Positions 26,105-33,984 of a stretch of 64,000 bases of DNA are shown here, one piece after another; position 1 is the first letter of the stretch; each line of letters starts with the position of its first letter. A program made the position numbers and the translations under genes. This DNA is from Mesorhizobium sp. L-2-11 (GTDB lineage: Bacteria; Pseudomonadota; Alphaproteobacteria; Rhizobiales; Rhizobiaceae). Under the pieces are notes generated by a model. That model was not told the origin of the DNA. It did not search any database and saw only the letters and a list, made by a program, of their open reading frames with translations. The stretch spans positions 1,623,501 to 1,687,500 of the forward strand of contig NZ_AP023257.1 in NCBI RefSeq assembly GCF_016756595.1, written 5' to 3'.

Positions 26105-26512
26105 ATGAATCATGCGGAGAATCCTATGAGCGACAGTATGAGCCATCATCGAACATTCGAGATTTTGACGGCGGAGCCTGTGCCGTCCCGACGCAAGCCG
26201 CGCCATCGGTCGGACGAAGAGAAGGCACGGCTTGTCGCCGAAGCGTTCTCGCCAGGGGGCAATGTCTCGGCGGTTGCGCGTTCCGAGGGGCTGGACCCCT
26301 CGCAGCTCTATGCGTGGCGCCGCAAGGCGCTTTCGTCGGGCATGGTTGCGCCACTGACGGAGGGAGCGAGCAAGCCGGCGAAGTTCACGCGCTTTGAAGC
26401 GGTGGGCAGCGACACGGTGGAAATCGTCATTGGCGACGCAGTGGTGCGCGCCGGCGGCGATGTCGATCCCGATCGCCTGGCGAGGATCATCCGCGCGGTT
26501 CGTAAGGCATGA
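26105..26512 (+). CDS. tnpA: IS66 accessory protein TnpA
   Basis: A 135-residue IS66 orf1 product with an N-terminal helix-turn-helix of the IS3/Tn8 type: RHRSDEEKARLVAEAFSPGG, VSAVARSEGLDPSQLYAWRR. The more likely start may be ATG 26126 (MSDSMSHH). Needed for transposition together with TnpB and TnpC in studied members. The stop overlaps the tnpB start by 4 bases. Confidence 0.92.
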   Translation: MNHAENPMSDSMSHHRTFEILTAEPVPSRRKPRHRSDEEKARLVAEAFSPGGNVSAVARSEGLDPSQLYAWRRKALSSGMVAPLTEGASKPAKFTRFEAVGSDTVEIVIGDAVVRAGGDVDPDRLARIIRAVRKA

Positions 26513-26853
26513 TCGCTTCCGGTGTGGTGGTTTACGTGTCGTGCCAGCCGGTCGACTTCCGCAAGGGCGCGGCATCTTTGATGGCGCTGGTCAGGGATGG
26601 CGGCCTGGACCCATTCTCGGGGGCACTTCACGTATTCCGTTCGAAGCGTGCGGACCGGGTTCGCATCGTGTGGTGGGACGGCAGCGGGGTTTGTCTTTAT
26701 TCGAAGACTCTGGAAGATCACAGCTTCTGCTGGCCGGGGATATCGGCCGCGCGCATGCGTCTCGACCACGCCCAGTTGATGGCGCTTCTGGCCGGACTGG
26801 ACTGGAAAAAGATTCGTCCGGCCAGGGTCAGGCGGCCGTTATCGACGGGCTGA
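26509..26853 (+). CDS. tnpB: IS66 accessory protein TnpB
   Basis: A 114-residue IS66 orf2 protein (PF05717). Its conserved core is YVSCQPVDFRKGAASLMALV, DPFSGALHVFRSKRADRVRI, and WWDGSGVCLYSKTLE. Its biochemical role is not defined. Overlaps tnpA by 4 bases (ATGA). Confidence 0.95.
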   Translation: MIASGVVVYVSCQPVDFRKGAASLMALVRDGGLDPFSGALHVFRSKRADRVRIVWWDGSGVCLYSKTLEDHSFCWPGISAARMRLDHAQLMALLAGLDWKKIRPARVRRPLSTG

Positions 26854-26920
26854 AACCGGCCTGCGGCAAGATGAATCATGCGGCTGGAACGGTTGGGAAA
26901 GCGGCTGTTTTTGTGCTCTG

Positions 26921-28570
26921 TTGCTTGCCATGGTTCTACCGGGTCTTGCCCTTCCCGACGACGTTGATGCGCTGAAGGCGATGATCCTTTCCATGGCTCG
27001 CGAGCAGGCTGCAAGCGAGGCCCGGATCGCAGTCGCCGACGCTCGGATCGCAGCATCTGAGGCGGAGGTCGCCCGGCTGAAAGCTGTCGAGAAAAGCGCC
27101 AGCGAGCGGATCGCCAATCTCACGTCAATCCTGAAAGTTTTACAGCGCACGCAACATGGCACGCGTTCCGAGCGGCTACGCCTGGCCATCGACGACGAGC
27201 AGGCCTCCTTTGCCTTCGAAGAGGTCGAGACCGGCCTTTCGGAAATCCGGAGCGAACTCGACCGCGCGGTCGGGAACAAGCCGAAGCGCGCCCCGCGTCC
27301 GCGCAAGGGCTTTGCTGCCCACCTCGAACGCATCGAGGAGGTCGTCGAGCCGGAAATCCCGGCCGACTGCGAGGGGCTTGAAAAGGTTCTGATCGGCGAG
27401 GATCGATCCGAGCGGCTGGACGTCGTGCCGCCGAAGTTCCAGGTCATCGTCACGCGCCGTCCCAAATACGCCTTCCGGGGCCGTGACGGCGTGGTCCAGG
27501 CTCTGGCGCCGGCGCACATCATCGAAAGCGGGCTGCCGACGGAGCGGCTGCTCGCCTATATCGCCGTCTCCAAATACGCCGACGGCCTCCCGCTTTATCG
27601 GCAGGAGGCGATCTATCTGCGCGACGGCGTCGAGATCAGCCGGTCGTTGATGGCGCAGTGGATGGGGCATCTGGGCTTCGAGCTGCAGATGCTTGCTGAT
27701 TACATACTGGAGCGCATCAAGGAGGGCGAAAGGGTCTTCGCCGACGAGACGACCTTGCCCACCCTTGCCCCTGGTTCCGGGAAAACCACGAAAGCCTGGT
27801 TGTGGGCCTACGCACGGGATGACCGACCCTATGGCGGAACCAGTCCGCCAATGGTTGCCTATCGTTTTGAAGACAGCAGAGGTGCGGATTGCGTGGCGCG
27901 CCACCTCGCCGGATTCAGCGGTATCCTGCAAGTGGATGGCTACTCGGCCTATACCAACCTGGTCAAGGCACGGGCCAAAGCCGGCAGCAATGAAACAATC
28001 CGGCTCGCCGGGTGCTGGGCTCACCTGCGGCGCAAATTCTACGACCTGCACATCAGCGGGGTCTCGCAGGCCGCGACGGATTCGATCATCGCCATGACCG
28101 AATTGTGGAAGGTCGAGGACGAGGTCCGCGGCAAGGATGCCGGAAGCCGCGCCGCGCTACGTCAGGAAAAGTCCGTGGCCATTGTCGCGAGCCTCTTCGA
28201 TCTATGGGAAGCGGAACTGGGCAAGGTCTCCGGAAAATCCAAGACCGCCGAGGCGATCCGCTACGCGCTCACCCGGCGGGAGGCGCTGGAACGCTTTCTG
28301 ATGGACGGTCGCATCGAAATCGACTCCAATATCGTCGAGCGTGCAATCAGGCCCCAGACGATCACGCGAAAGAATAGTCTATTCGCCGGCAGCCACGGCG
28401 GTGGACGAACCTGGGCGACGGTAGCCACCTTGCTGCAAACCTGCAAAATGAACAGCGTCGATCCGCTCGACTGGCTCTCGCAGACCTTGACCCGCATCGC
28501 TCAAGGCTGGCCGGCATCCGAAATCGAAATGCTCATGCCTTGGAACTTTAGGCCTGACGTTATCGGCTGA
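26921..28570 (+). CDS. tnpC: IS66 transposase TnpC
   Basis: A 549-residue DDE transposase. Parts in order: an N-terminal coiled coil (residues 20-75, repeats of ARIAVADARIAASEAEVA), a Zn-finger-like region without clear Cys, the DDE core with VFADETTLPTL (first Asp), ILQVDGYSAYTNL (second Asp), and IEIDSNIVERAIRP (Glu), and the C-terminal IS66_C tail (LLQTCKMNSVDPLDWL). No frameshift or stop is seen, so the element may be active. The true start could be slightly downstream of 26921. Confidence 0.95.
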   Translation: MLAMVLPGLALPDDVDALKAMILSMAREQAASEARIAVADARIAASEAEVARLKAVEKSASERIANLTSILKVLQRTQHGTRSERLRLAIDDEQASFAFEEVETGLSEIRSELDRAVGNKPKRAPRPRKGFAAHLERIEEVVEPEIPADCEGLEKVLIGEDRSERLDVVPPKFQVIVTRRPKYAFRGRDGVVQALAPAHIIESGLPTERLLAYIAVSKYADGLPLYRQEAIYLRDGVEISRSLMAQWMGHLGFELQMLADYILERIKEGERVFADETTLPTLAPGSGKTTKAWLWAYARDDRPYGGTSPPMVAYRFEDSRGADCVARHLAGFSGILQVDGYSAYTNLVKARAKAGSNETIRLAGCWAHLRRKFYDLHISGVSQAATDSIIAMTELWKVEDEVRGKDAGSRAALRQEKSVAIVASLFDLWEAELGKVSGKSKTAEAIRYALTRREALERFLMDGRIEIDSNIVERAIRPQTITRKNSLFAGSHGGGRTWATVATLLQTCKMNSVDPLDWLSQTLTRIAQGWPASEIEMLMPWNFRPDVIG

Positions 28571-28637
28571 CCGCTTACGCTTTAACAGACGCGGAAAGCG
28601 GTCGTTTGCGTAAACGATCGGTAAACGAGCGGCACGG

Positions 28638-29267
28638 TCATTTGGTCCCGTACATGCGGTCGCCAGCATCGCCGAGGCCGGGCATGATGTAGCCCTTCTC
28701 GTTGAGTTGGCGGTCGATGGAAGCAGTGAAGACCGGGACATCGGGATGCGCCTTTATGAAGCGCTCGAGGCCTTCTGGCGCCGCCAACAGGCAGAGGAAG
28801 CGGATGTTGGTGGCGCCGCGCCCTTTCAGCTTGTCGATAGCCGCAATCGCCGAATTGGCGGTCGCCAGCATCGGATCGACGACGATCACCAACCGATCGG
28901 CGAGATCGCTCGGCGCCTTGAAGAAATATTCGACCGCTTCCAGGGTTTCGTGGTCGCGGTAGAGACCGATATGGGCGACGCGCGCCGCCGGCACCAGGTC
29001 GAGCAGGCCTTCGAGCAGGCCGTTGCCGGCGCGCAGCACTGAGGCGAAGACCAGCTTCTTGCCCTCCAGCGTCGGCGCTTCCATCGTCTCGATTGGCGTT
29101 TCGATCGTCGTCGTCGTCAGTTCGAGGTTGCGTGTGACCTCGTAACCGAGCAGCAGCGAGATCTCGCGCAACAGCCGCCGGAAGCCGGCCGTCGAGGTTT
29201 CCTTCTTGCGCATGATGGTCAGCTTGTGCTGGACAAGCGGGTGGTCGACGACGGTGACGCCCTGCAT
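28638..29267 (-). CDS. upp: Uracil phosphoribosyltransferase
   Basis: A 209-residue enzyme making UMP from uracil and PRPP. Motifs: [38 protein letters not shown], the PRPP site [19 protein letters not shown], and the uracil-binding C-terminus [20 protein letters not shown]. It follows add on the same strand; the gap contains heptanucleotide arrays. Functionally it completes pyrimidine salvage after the importer, Cdd and DeoA encoded to the left. Confidence 0.96.
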   Translation of the reverse strand: MQGVTVVDHPLVQHKLTIMRKKETSTAGFRRLLREISLLLGYEVTRNLELTTTTIETPIETMEAPTLEGKKLVFASVLRAGNGLLEGLLDLVPAARVAHIGLYRDHETLEAVEYFFKAPSDLADRLVIVVDPMLATANSAIAAIDKLKGRGATNIRFLCLLAAPEGLERFIKAHPDVPVFTASIDRQLNEKGYIMPGLGDAGDRMYGTK

Positions 29268-29292
29268 GGTGGTCTCCTGGCTGCGCAGTTAG

Positions 29293-29341
29293 TGAATGGT
29301 GAATGGTGAATAGTGAATAGGGAATAGCGAATAGTGAATAG
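29293..29341 (+). repeat. Tandem heptanucleotide array (TGAATGG/TGAATAG), 7 copies
   Basis: Seven adjacent 7-mers: TGAATGG twice, TGAATAG twice, then GGAATAG, CGAATAG and TGAATAG. It forms the left arm of an inverted pair with the array at 29404-29473. It lies between the upp start and the add stop. Confidence 0.9.
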
Positions 29342-29403
29342 GTTGGCGAGTTCCTGATTCAGCGGAAACTTGCGGTTGACGGGCCGAAGTGCCGGGCGCA
29401 CCA

Positions 29404-29473
29404 CCATTCACCATTCACCATTCACCATTCACCATTCACCATTCACCATTCACCATTCACCATTCACCATTCA
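29404..29473 (+). repeat. Tandem heptanucleotide array (CCATTCA), 10 perfect copies
   Basis: Ten perfect CCATTCA units on the plus strand (TGAATGG on the minus strand). The last unit overlaps the add stop codon (TGA at 29471-29473). Complementary to the 29293-29341 array, with a 62-bp spacer, so the upp-add transcript can form a long hairpin. Confidence 0.95.
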
Positions 29474-30445
29474 CCGGCTCTTGGCGTCGAGCCGGCCCAG
29501 CAGCATTGCCTTGGTCTTCCTGTCGACGAAGGCGGCGTCGATAGCGGTTCTGGTGACGGCGGCGAGCGCCTTGTCGTTCATCGAAAAATGCTCGGCGGCA
29601 ATGTCGTATTCGCGCTTCAGCGACGTCCGGAAATAGGGCGGATCGTCGGAGTTGAGCGTCACCTTGCAGCCCGCCGCCTGCAGTGCCGGAAAAGGGTGTC
29701 CGGCGAAACTGTCGAAGACCTTCAGCGCGATGTTGGAACTCGGACAGCATTCGAGCACGATGCCTTCGTCGGCGATGCGCCGAACAAGGTCGGGGTTCTC
29801 GATGGCGCGCACGCCATGGCCGATGCGGGCGGGGCGGATGTGGTCGAGTGCGGCCTTGACGCTCTCCCAGCCCATCAGTTCGCCGGCATGGACGGTGATG
29901 CCAAGGCCGGCCTCGCGGGCGATTTCGAAGGCCCTGACATAGTCCTCCAGATCGCCGATCCGCTCGTCGCCGGCGACGCCGAAGCCGGTGACCAGCGGAT
30001 GCCCGCAACGTGCGGCGAAGCGGGCCGCCTGCTCGATCGATTCGACGCCGGCATTGCGCACGCCGGTGACGATCATGCGGCCCTCGATGCCGGTCTTGGC
30101 CCTGGCACGCGCCATGCCTTCGCCGAGCGCGTCCGTATAGGCCCTGGGCGACAGGCCGGCCTTCCCGGCGTGGTCCGGCGAGGTGAAGATCTCGGAATAG
30201 ATGGCGCCGTCGCGGGCGAGGCTGGTCAGATAATGATCGGCCAGCCGCGCATAGTCCTCTTCCGTGCGGAACAGGTCGGAGGAGAAGTCATAAGCGGCGA
30301 GGAAGGAGGTGAAATCGTGCCAGACGAAAGAGCCGTCCTGAATGTAGGGCGAGGTGTCCTTGCCGTATTTCTGCGCCTGGCGGATGACGAGTTCGGGCGC
30401 CGCTGCCCCTTCGATATGGCAGTGCAGTTCCGCTTTCAAAGGCAT
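29471..30445 (-). CDS. add: Adenosine deaminase
   Basis: A 324-residue zinc amidohydrolase converting adenosine to inosine. Start MPLKAELHCHIEGAAAP has the zinc HxH motif (HCH) and the family's E-G. TVHAGELMGWESVKAALDH holds the zinc His and catalytic Glu, RIGHGVRAIEN a further His, and VTLNSDDPPYFRTSL the catalytic Asp pair. Its product feeds PunA. Operon with upp on the minus strand; stop codon lies in the heptanucleotide array. Confidence 0.95.
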   Translation of the reverse strand: MPLKAELHCHIEGAAAPELVIRQAQKYGKDTSPYIQDGSFVWHDFTSFLAAYDFSSDLFRTEEDYARLADHYLTSLARDGAIYSEIFTSPDHAGKAGLSPRAYTDALGEGMARARAKTGIEGRMIVTGVRNAGVESIEQAARFAARCGHPLVTGFGVAGDERIGDLEDYVRAFEIAREAGLGITVHAGELMGWESVKAALDHIRPARIGHGVRAIENPDLVRRIADEGIVLECCPSSNIALKVFDSFAGHPFPALQAAGCKVTLNSDDPPYFRTSLKREYDIAAEHFSMNDKALAAVTRTAIDAAFVDRKTKAMLLGRLDAKSR

Positions 30446-30593
30446 GCAATCATCCCGTCAGGTCAGTCCGGGACGTTGAGCCAAAAGCATGACTCCACGA
30501 CCGGGAAGCGCGGCCGAACACCGCGCCTTAAACAATAGCGTTGGCATCATCGATCGGCTATGGTCCCGCCGGTTTTATGGCGGATCAAAAATA

Positions 30594-31370
30594 ATGTCGG
30601 TTGAGAGAACCACGGCCGTTGGCGGCATGGAAACCTCCTATGGTTTCAAGCGCGTAGGGGCAGGCGAGAAGCAGTCCCTGGTCAACGACGTTTTCCACAA
30701 GGTGGCGAACCGCTACGATCTGATGAACGACCTGATGTCGGGCGGCCTGCACCGGCTGTGGAAGGACGCCATGGTCACATGGCTCAATCCACCAAAACGA
30801 CCGGGCTGGAGCGTTCTCGACGTTGCCGGCGGCACTGGTGACATCGCCTTCCGCATCATCGAGGCGAGCGGCAGGAACGCCCATGCCACGGTTCTCGACA
30901 TCAACGGCTCGATGCTCGCCGTCGGCCGTGACCGGGCCGAGAAAAAGGGCCTGAAGGACAACACTGATTTCGTCGAGGCCAATGCCGAGGAGTTGCCTTT
31001 CGCTGATGCCAGTTTCGACGCCTACACGATCGCGTTCGGCATTCGCAACGTGCCGCGCATCGATGTGGCGCTTGCCGAAGCCTATCGCGTGCTGAAGCCC
31101 GGCGGGCGTTTTCTCTGCCTCGAATTTTCCGAGGTCGACATGCCGCTGCTCGACAAGGTCTACGAGGCGTGGTCGTTCAACGCCATCCCCAGGATTGGCA
31201 AGGCGGTGACCGGCGAAGGCGAGCCCTATTCCTATCTGGTCGAATCGATCCGCAAATTTCCCAATCAGCAGAATTTTGCGGCGATGATTTCCCGCGCCGG
31301 TTTTGACCGCGTGTCTTTTCGCAATTATGCCGGCGGCATAGCTGCGCTTCATTCGGGCTGGAAGCTTTGA
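30594..31370 (+). CDS. ubiE: UbiE, demethylubiquinone/demethylmenaquinone C-methyltransferase
   Basis: A 258-residue SAM-dependent C-methyltransferase of ubiquinone synthesis. UbiE signatures: [38 protein letters not shown], motif [16 protein letters not shown], and the ubiE pattern [15 protein letters not shown], ending with [16 protein letters not shown]. Start at 30594 ([11 protein letters not shown]) chosen; the frame is open to 30489. Followed by ubiB 70 bp later. Confidence 0.96.
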   Translation: MSVERTTAVGGMETSYGFKRVGAGEKQSLVNDVFHKVANRYDLMNDLMSGGLHRLWKDAMVTWLNPPKRPGWSVLDVAGGTGDIAFRIIEASGRNAHATVLDINGSMLAVGRDRAEKKGLKDNTDFVEANAEELPFADASFDAYTIAFGIRNVPRIDVALAEAYRVLKPGGRFLCLEFSEVDMPLLDKVYEAWSFNAIPRIGKAVTGEGEPYSYLVESIRKFPNQQNFAAMISRAGFDRVSFRNYAGGIAALHSGWKL

Positions 31371-31440
31371 GGCTGGCCGGTATTTTTTATACGCGACGTG
31401 CCCTTCGCCGGTTTAAGAAACCGGCAGGACAAGCGCGGTC

Positions 31441-33015
31441 ATGAGCAGTGTCGGCGCTGGTCTCAGGCTCGTGCGGGCCGGCTGGGTGCTGGTCCGCGAA
31501 GGCGTCGTGGCGGCGTTGCCGGGCGATGAGCTCTTCGGCCTGCCGAAATTCGGCTGGCGGGTGGCACGGCTGTTCACCCGCCGCCGCGCGCTTGCCTATG
31601 AGCGTGGCGATCGGCTGGCCAAGGCGGTCGTCCGGCTCGGCCCATCCTATGTCAAGCTCGGCCAGTTCCTGGCGACCCGGCCCGATGTCGTCGGCAACGA
31701 CATAGCGCTCGATCTCGCCATGCTGCAGGACAAGATGCAGACCTTTCCGCAGGCCGAGGCGATTGCGGCGATAGAGGCCTCGCTCGGGCGCAAGGTCGGC
31801 GAGCTCTACGCCAGTTTCGGCGAGGCGGTCGCCGCGGCCTCGATCGCTCAGGTCCATTTCGCCGAAACCCTTGAGAACGGCGTTGGTTCGAAGGTGGCGG
31901 TGAAGGTCATCCGGCCGGGCGTGCGGCGCCGTTTCTTTCGCGATCTCGAAAGCTATTTCCTCGCCGCCCGTCTCCAGGAAAGATACATCCCGTCGTCGCG
32001 CCGGCTGCGGCCGGTCGAGGTGACCCAAACGCTGGCGCAGACCACCAAGATCGAGATGGATTTGAGGCTCGAGGCGGCAGCGCTTTCGGAGCTCGGCGAA
32101 AACACCAGGGACGATCCCGGCTTTCGCGTGCCAAAGGTCGATTGGGAACGCACCGGCCGTGACGTGCTGACCATGGAATGGGTCGACGGCGTCAAGTTGA
32201 ACGACATTGCCGGCCTCACTGCCGCCGGCCACGATCTGAAGGCGATCGCCGCCAATCTGGTCCAGTCGTTCCTGCGCCATACGCTGCGCGACGGTTTCTT
32301 CCACGCCGACATGCATCCGGGAAACCTGTTCGTCGAGCCCGACGGCACCATCGTCGCTGTCGATCTCGGCATTGCCGGCCGGCTCGGCAAGAAGGAGCGC
32401 CGTTTTCTCGCCGAAATCCTCTACGGCTTCATCACCCGTGACTATCTGCGCGTCGCCGAAGTGCATTTCGAGGCCGGCTACGTGCCGCGCCAGCATAACG
32501 TCGCAGCATTCGCCCAGGCGATCCGCGCCATCGGCGAGCCGATCCACGGCCAGCCGGCCGAGACCATCTCGATGGCCAAGCTCTTGGCGCTGCTGTTCGA
32601 GGTAACCGACCTCTTCGACATGGCGACGCGGTCCGAACTGGTGCTGCTGCAAAAGACCATGGTGGTGGTCGAGGGCGTTGCCCGCACGCTCGACCCGGCC
32701 TTCAACATGTGGAAGACGTCAGAATCGGTGGTCGGCGGCTGGATATCGGGCAATCTCGGCCCGCGTGCCCTGCTGGCCGACGCACGCGACGGCGCCGGCG
32801 CGCTGCTGGCACTGGCCCGCCAGGCGCCGGACCTCGCCGCCCGCACCGAGCGGCTGTCGCGCGAGATCGACCTGATGGCCGAGCACGGGCTGCGCTTCGA
32901 CGAGGCGACCGCACATGCGATCGGCAAGGCCGAGGCGCGCCACACCCGGTCAGGCAGGCTGGCGCTGTGGGTAATCGCGCTGACGCTGGTCTATATCGCT
33001 TGGAAGCTGCTCTGA
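31441..33015 (+). CDS. ubiB: UbiB, atypical ABC1/ADCK-family kinase required for ubiquinone synthesis
   Basis: A 524-residue UbiB homologue. The KxGQ motif is in SYVKLGQFLATRPDV (about residues 72-86), the nucleotide-binding region has the Ala-rich AAASIAQVHFAETL, the catalytic-loop equivalent is FFHADMHPGNLFVEPDG and the metal motif VDLGIAGRLG. The C-terminal LALWVIALTLVYIAWKLL is a membrane anchor. UbiB proteins are ATPases that help the Ubi complex work on lipid substrates. Forms a unit with ubiE. Confidence 0.95.
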   Translation: MSSVGAGLRLVRAGWVLVREGVVAALPGDELFGLPKFGWRVARLFTRRRALAYERGDRLAKAVVRLGPSYVKLGQFLATRPDVVGNDIALDLAMLQDKMQTFPQAEAIAAIEASLGRKVGELYASFGEAVAAASIAQVHFAETLENGVGSKVAVKVIRPGVRRRFFRDLESYFLAARLQERYIPSSRRLRPVEVTQTLAQTTKIEMDLRLEAAALSELGENTRDDPGFRVPKVDWERTGRDVLTMEWVDGVKLNDIAGLTAAGHDLKAIAANLVQSFLRHTLRDGFFHADMHPGNLFVEPDGTIVAVDLGIAGRLGKKERRFLAEILYGFITRDYLRVAEVHFEAGYVPRQHNVAAFAQAIRAIGEPIHGQPAETISMAKLLALLFEVTDLFDMATRSELVLLQKTMVVVEGVARTLDPAFNMWKTSESVVGGWISGNLGPRALLADARDGAGALLALARQAPDLAARTERLSREIDLMAEHGLRFDEATAHAIGKAEARHTRSGRLALWVIALTLVYIAWKLL

Positions 33016-33022
33016 CTGCAGG

Positions 33023-33071
33023 CAATGACAGCAGTGCTGTCATTGCAGTCATGCCCTGGCGTCGCTATATT
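33023..33071 (+). promoter_or_regulatory. Promoter and candidate operator of the FitA/VapC locus
   Basis: A perfect palindrome with 11-base arms (CAATGACAGCA, one central base, TGCTGTCATTG; 33023-33045). A promoter follows: -35 TTGCAG (33043-33048), 17-bp spacer, -10 TATATT (33066-33071), then AGGAGG before the ATG at 33089. The palindrome overlaps the -35 box, as expected for autorepression by ribbon-helix-helix antitoxins; it could also terminate ubiB transcripts, but no T-tract follows. Confidence 0.65.
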
Positions 33072-33088
33072 GGTAGCAGGAGGGCGAT

Positions 33089-33298
33089 ATGGCCAGGATT
33101 ACTGTCCGCAATGTCGATGAGAGCGTCATGCAGCGACTGCGTGAGCGTGGCGCCGCACGTGGGGTTTCGATGGAGCAGGAGGCGCGGGACGTGCTCGCCG
33201 CATCCGTTGGGCTGCCGACCACCAAAGGTTTCGACTGGTCGGGTATAACAGCCGAGGACGAAGCCGAGTTCAGACCGAAGGCACGGGGGCAAGGGTAA
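33089..33298 (+). CDS. FitA-like ribbon-helix-helix antitoxin, first copy
   Basis: A 69-residue protein with the FitA/VapB ribbon-helix-helix N-terminus: MARITVRNVDESVMQRLRER, GAARGVSMEQEARDVLAAS. The C-terminal region (FDWSGITAEDEAEFRPKARG) differs from that of the next gene. No toxin follows it directly; a second antitoxin gene starts 2 bp after its stop. It may be the regulator of the locus or an orphan antitoxin left after loss of its toxin. Confidence 0.85.
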   Translation: MARITVRNVDESVMQRLRERGAARGVSMEQEARDVLAASVGLPTTKGFDWSGITAEDEAEFRPKARGQG

Positions 33299-33300
33299 CT

Positions 33301-33555
33301 ATGGGCACCCTGACCATTCGCAATCTTGACGACGATCTGAAGCAAAAGCTGCGCGAGCGGGCTGCCAGACATGGCGTGTCAATGGAGCAGGAAGCAAGAA
33401 GTCTGTTGCTGAAGGATGTAGCGGCCGCCAAAGAACGTGAGGGGGATGTCGTTACGGTGGAGGAAATCCTCGAATTCGGCCGACGACTGCAACGAGCGGA
33501 CTTCGATCAGAAGAAATTCACGGATGACCTCTGGTCTTTCATCGAGGAGGAATGA
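33301..33555 (+). CDS. FitA-like ribbon-helix-helix antitoxin, second copy
   Basis: An 84-residue antitoxin: MGTLTIRNLDDDLKQKLRER, AARHGVSMEQEARSLLLKD, then an acidic C-terminal toxin-binding tail (LEFGRRLQRADFDQKKFTDD and WSFIEEE). Its stop overlaps the toxin start by 4 bases, so this copy is the cognate antitoxin of the PIN protein. Strong similarity to the first copy in residues 4-32 indicates a duplicated domain. Confidence 0.9.
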   Translation: MGTLTIRNLDDDLKQKLRERAARHGVSMEQEARSLLLKDVAAAKEREGDVVTVEEILEFGRRLQRADFDQKKFTDDLWSFIEEE

Positions 33556-33959
33556 CCGTGGTGGTCGATACCTCAGCGATCGTGGCCATCCTGAACCAGG
33601 AGCCCGATGCTCTCGCGATCGCCCAGCGCCTCGCCGGAAAACAGCAGATACTTATGAGCGCCGCGACTCTGATGGAATGCGGCACAGTAATTGTCCGACG
33701 CTATGGCGCGGCTGGCACGGCCGAGTTGACGGGCCTCCTCGCCAGACTGAGAGTCACGATCGTCGCGCTCTCCGCCGAACATGCGCAGGTCGGAATTGAA
33801 GCCTATGCGCTCTATGGCCGAGGTACTGGCCATCGTGCCAACCTCAATATGGGCGACTGTTTCGCCTACGCTCTGGCCAAGACCCGAAACCTGCCGCTGC
33901 TTTTCAAGGGCGACGATTTCATCCATACCGACATCGAACCGGCGCTGAAGCCGGCATGA
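33552..33959 (+). CDS. VapC/FitB-type PIN-domain toxin
   Basis: A 135-residue PIN ribonuclease: MTVVVDTSAIVAILNQEPDA has the first catalytic Asp, LMECGTVIVRRYG the conserved Glu, and LNMGDCFAYALAKTRNLPLL the second Asp, with FKGDDFIHTDI the fourth acidic site. Such toxins cleave tRNA or rRNA when free of antitoxin. The module lies between ubiB and coaBC, in an otherwise core-gene neighbourhood. Confidence 0.93.
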   Translation: MTVVVDTSAIVAILNQEPDALAIAQRLAGKQQILMSAATLMECGTVIVRRYGAAGTAELTGLLARLRVTIVALSAEHAQVGIEAYALYGRGTGHRANLNMGDCFAYALAKTRNLPLLFKGDDFIHTDIEPALKPA

Positions 33960-33984
33960 CATCGGACAAGAACTGGTCTTGGGC

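Larger units (their letters stand above)
26049..28578 (+). mobile_element. IS66-family insertion sequence, complete
   Basis: A 2,530-bp element bounded by imperfect inverted repeats (GTAAGCG at the left end, CGCTTAC at the right end) and flanked by a perfect 8-bp target duplication GCTTTAAC at 26041-26048 and 28579-28586, as expected for IS66. It carries tnpA, tnpB and tnpC in order, all open. The insertion point is intergenic, between the aspartic protease and upp, so no gene was broken, but the nucleoside salvage region was separated. Confidence 0.95.

Noticed and set aside
29404..29473. CRISPR array
   Set aside because: Units are 7 bp and contiguous, with no spacers and no cas genes nearby.
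33023..33045. Simple terminator of ubiB
   Set aside because: The stem is strong but has no following T-tract and overlaps a good promoter, so an operator role is preferred.
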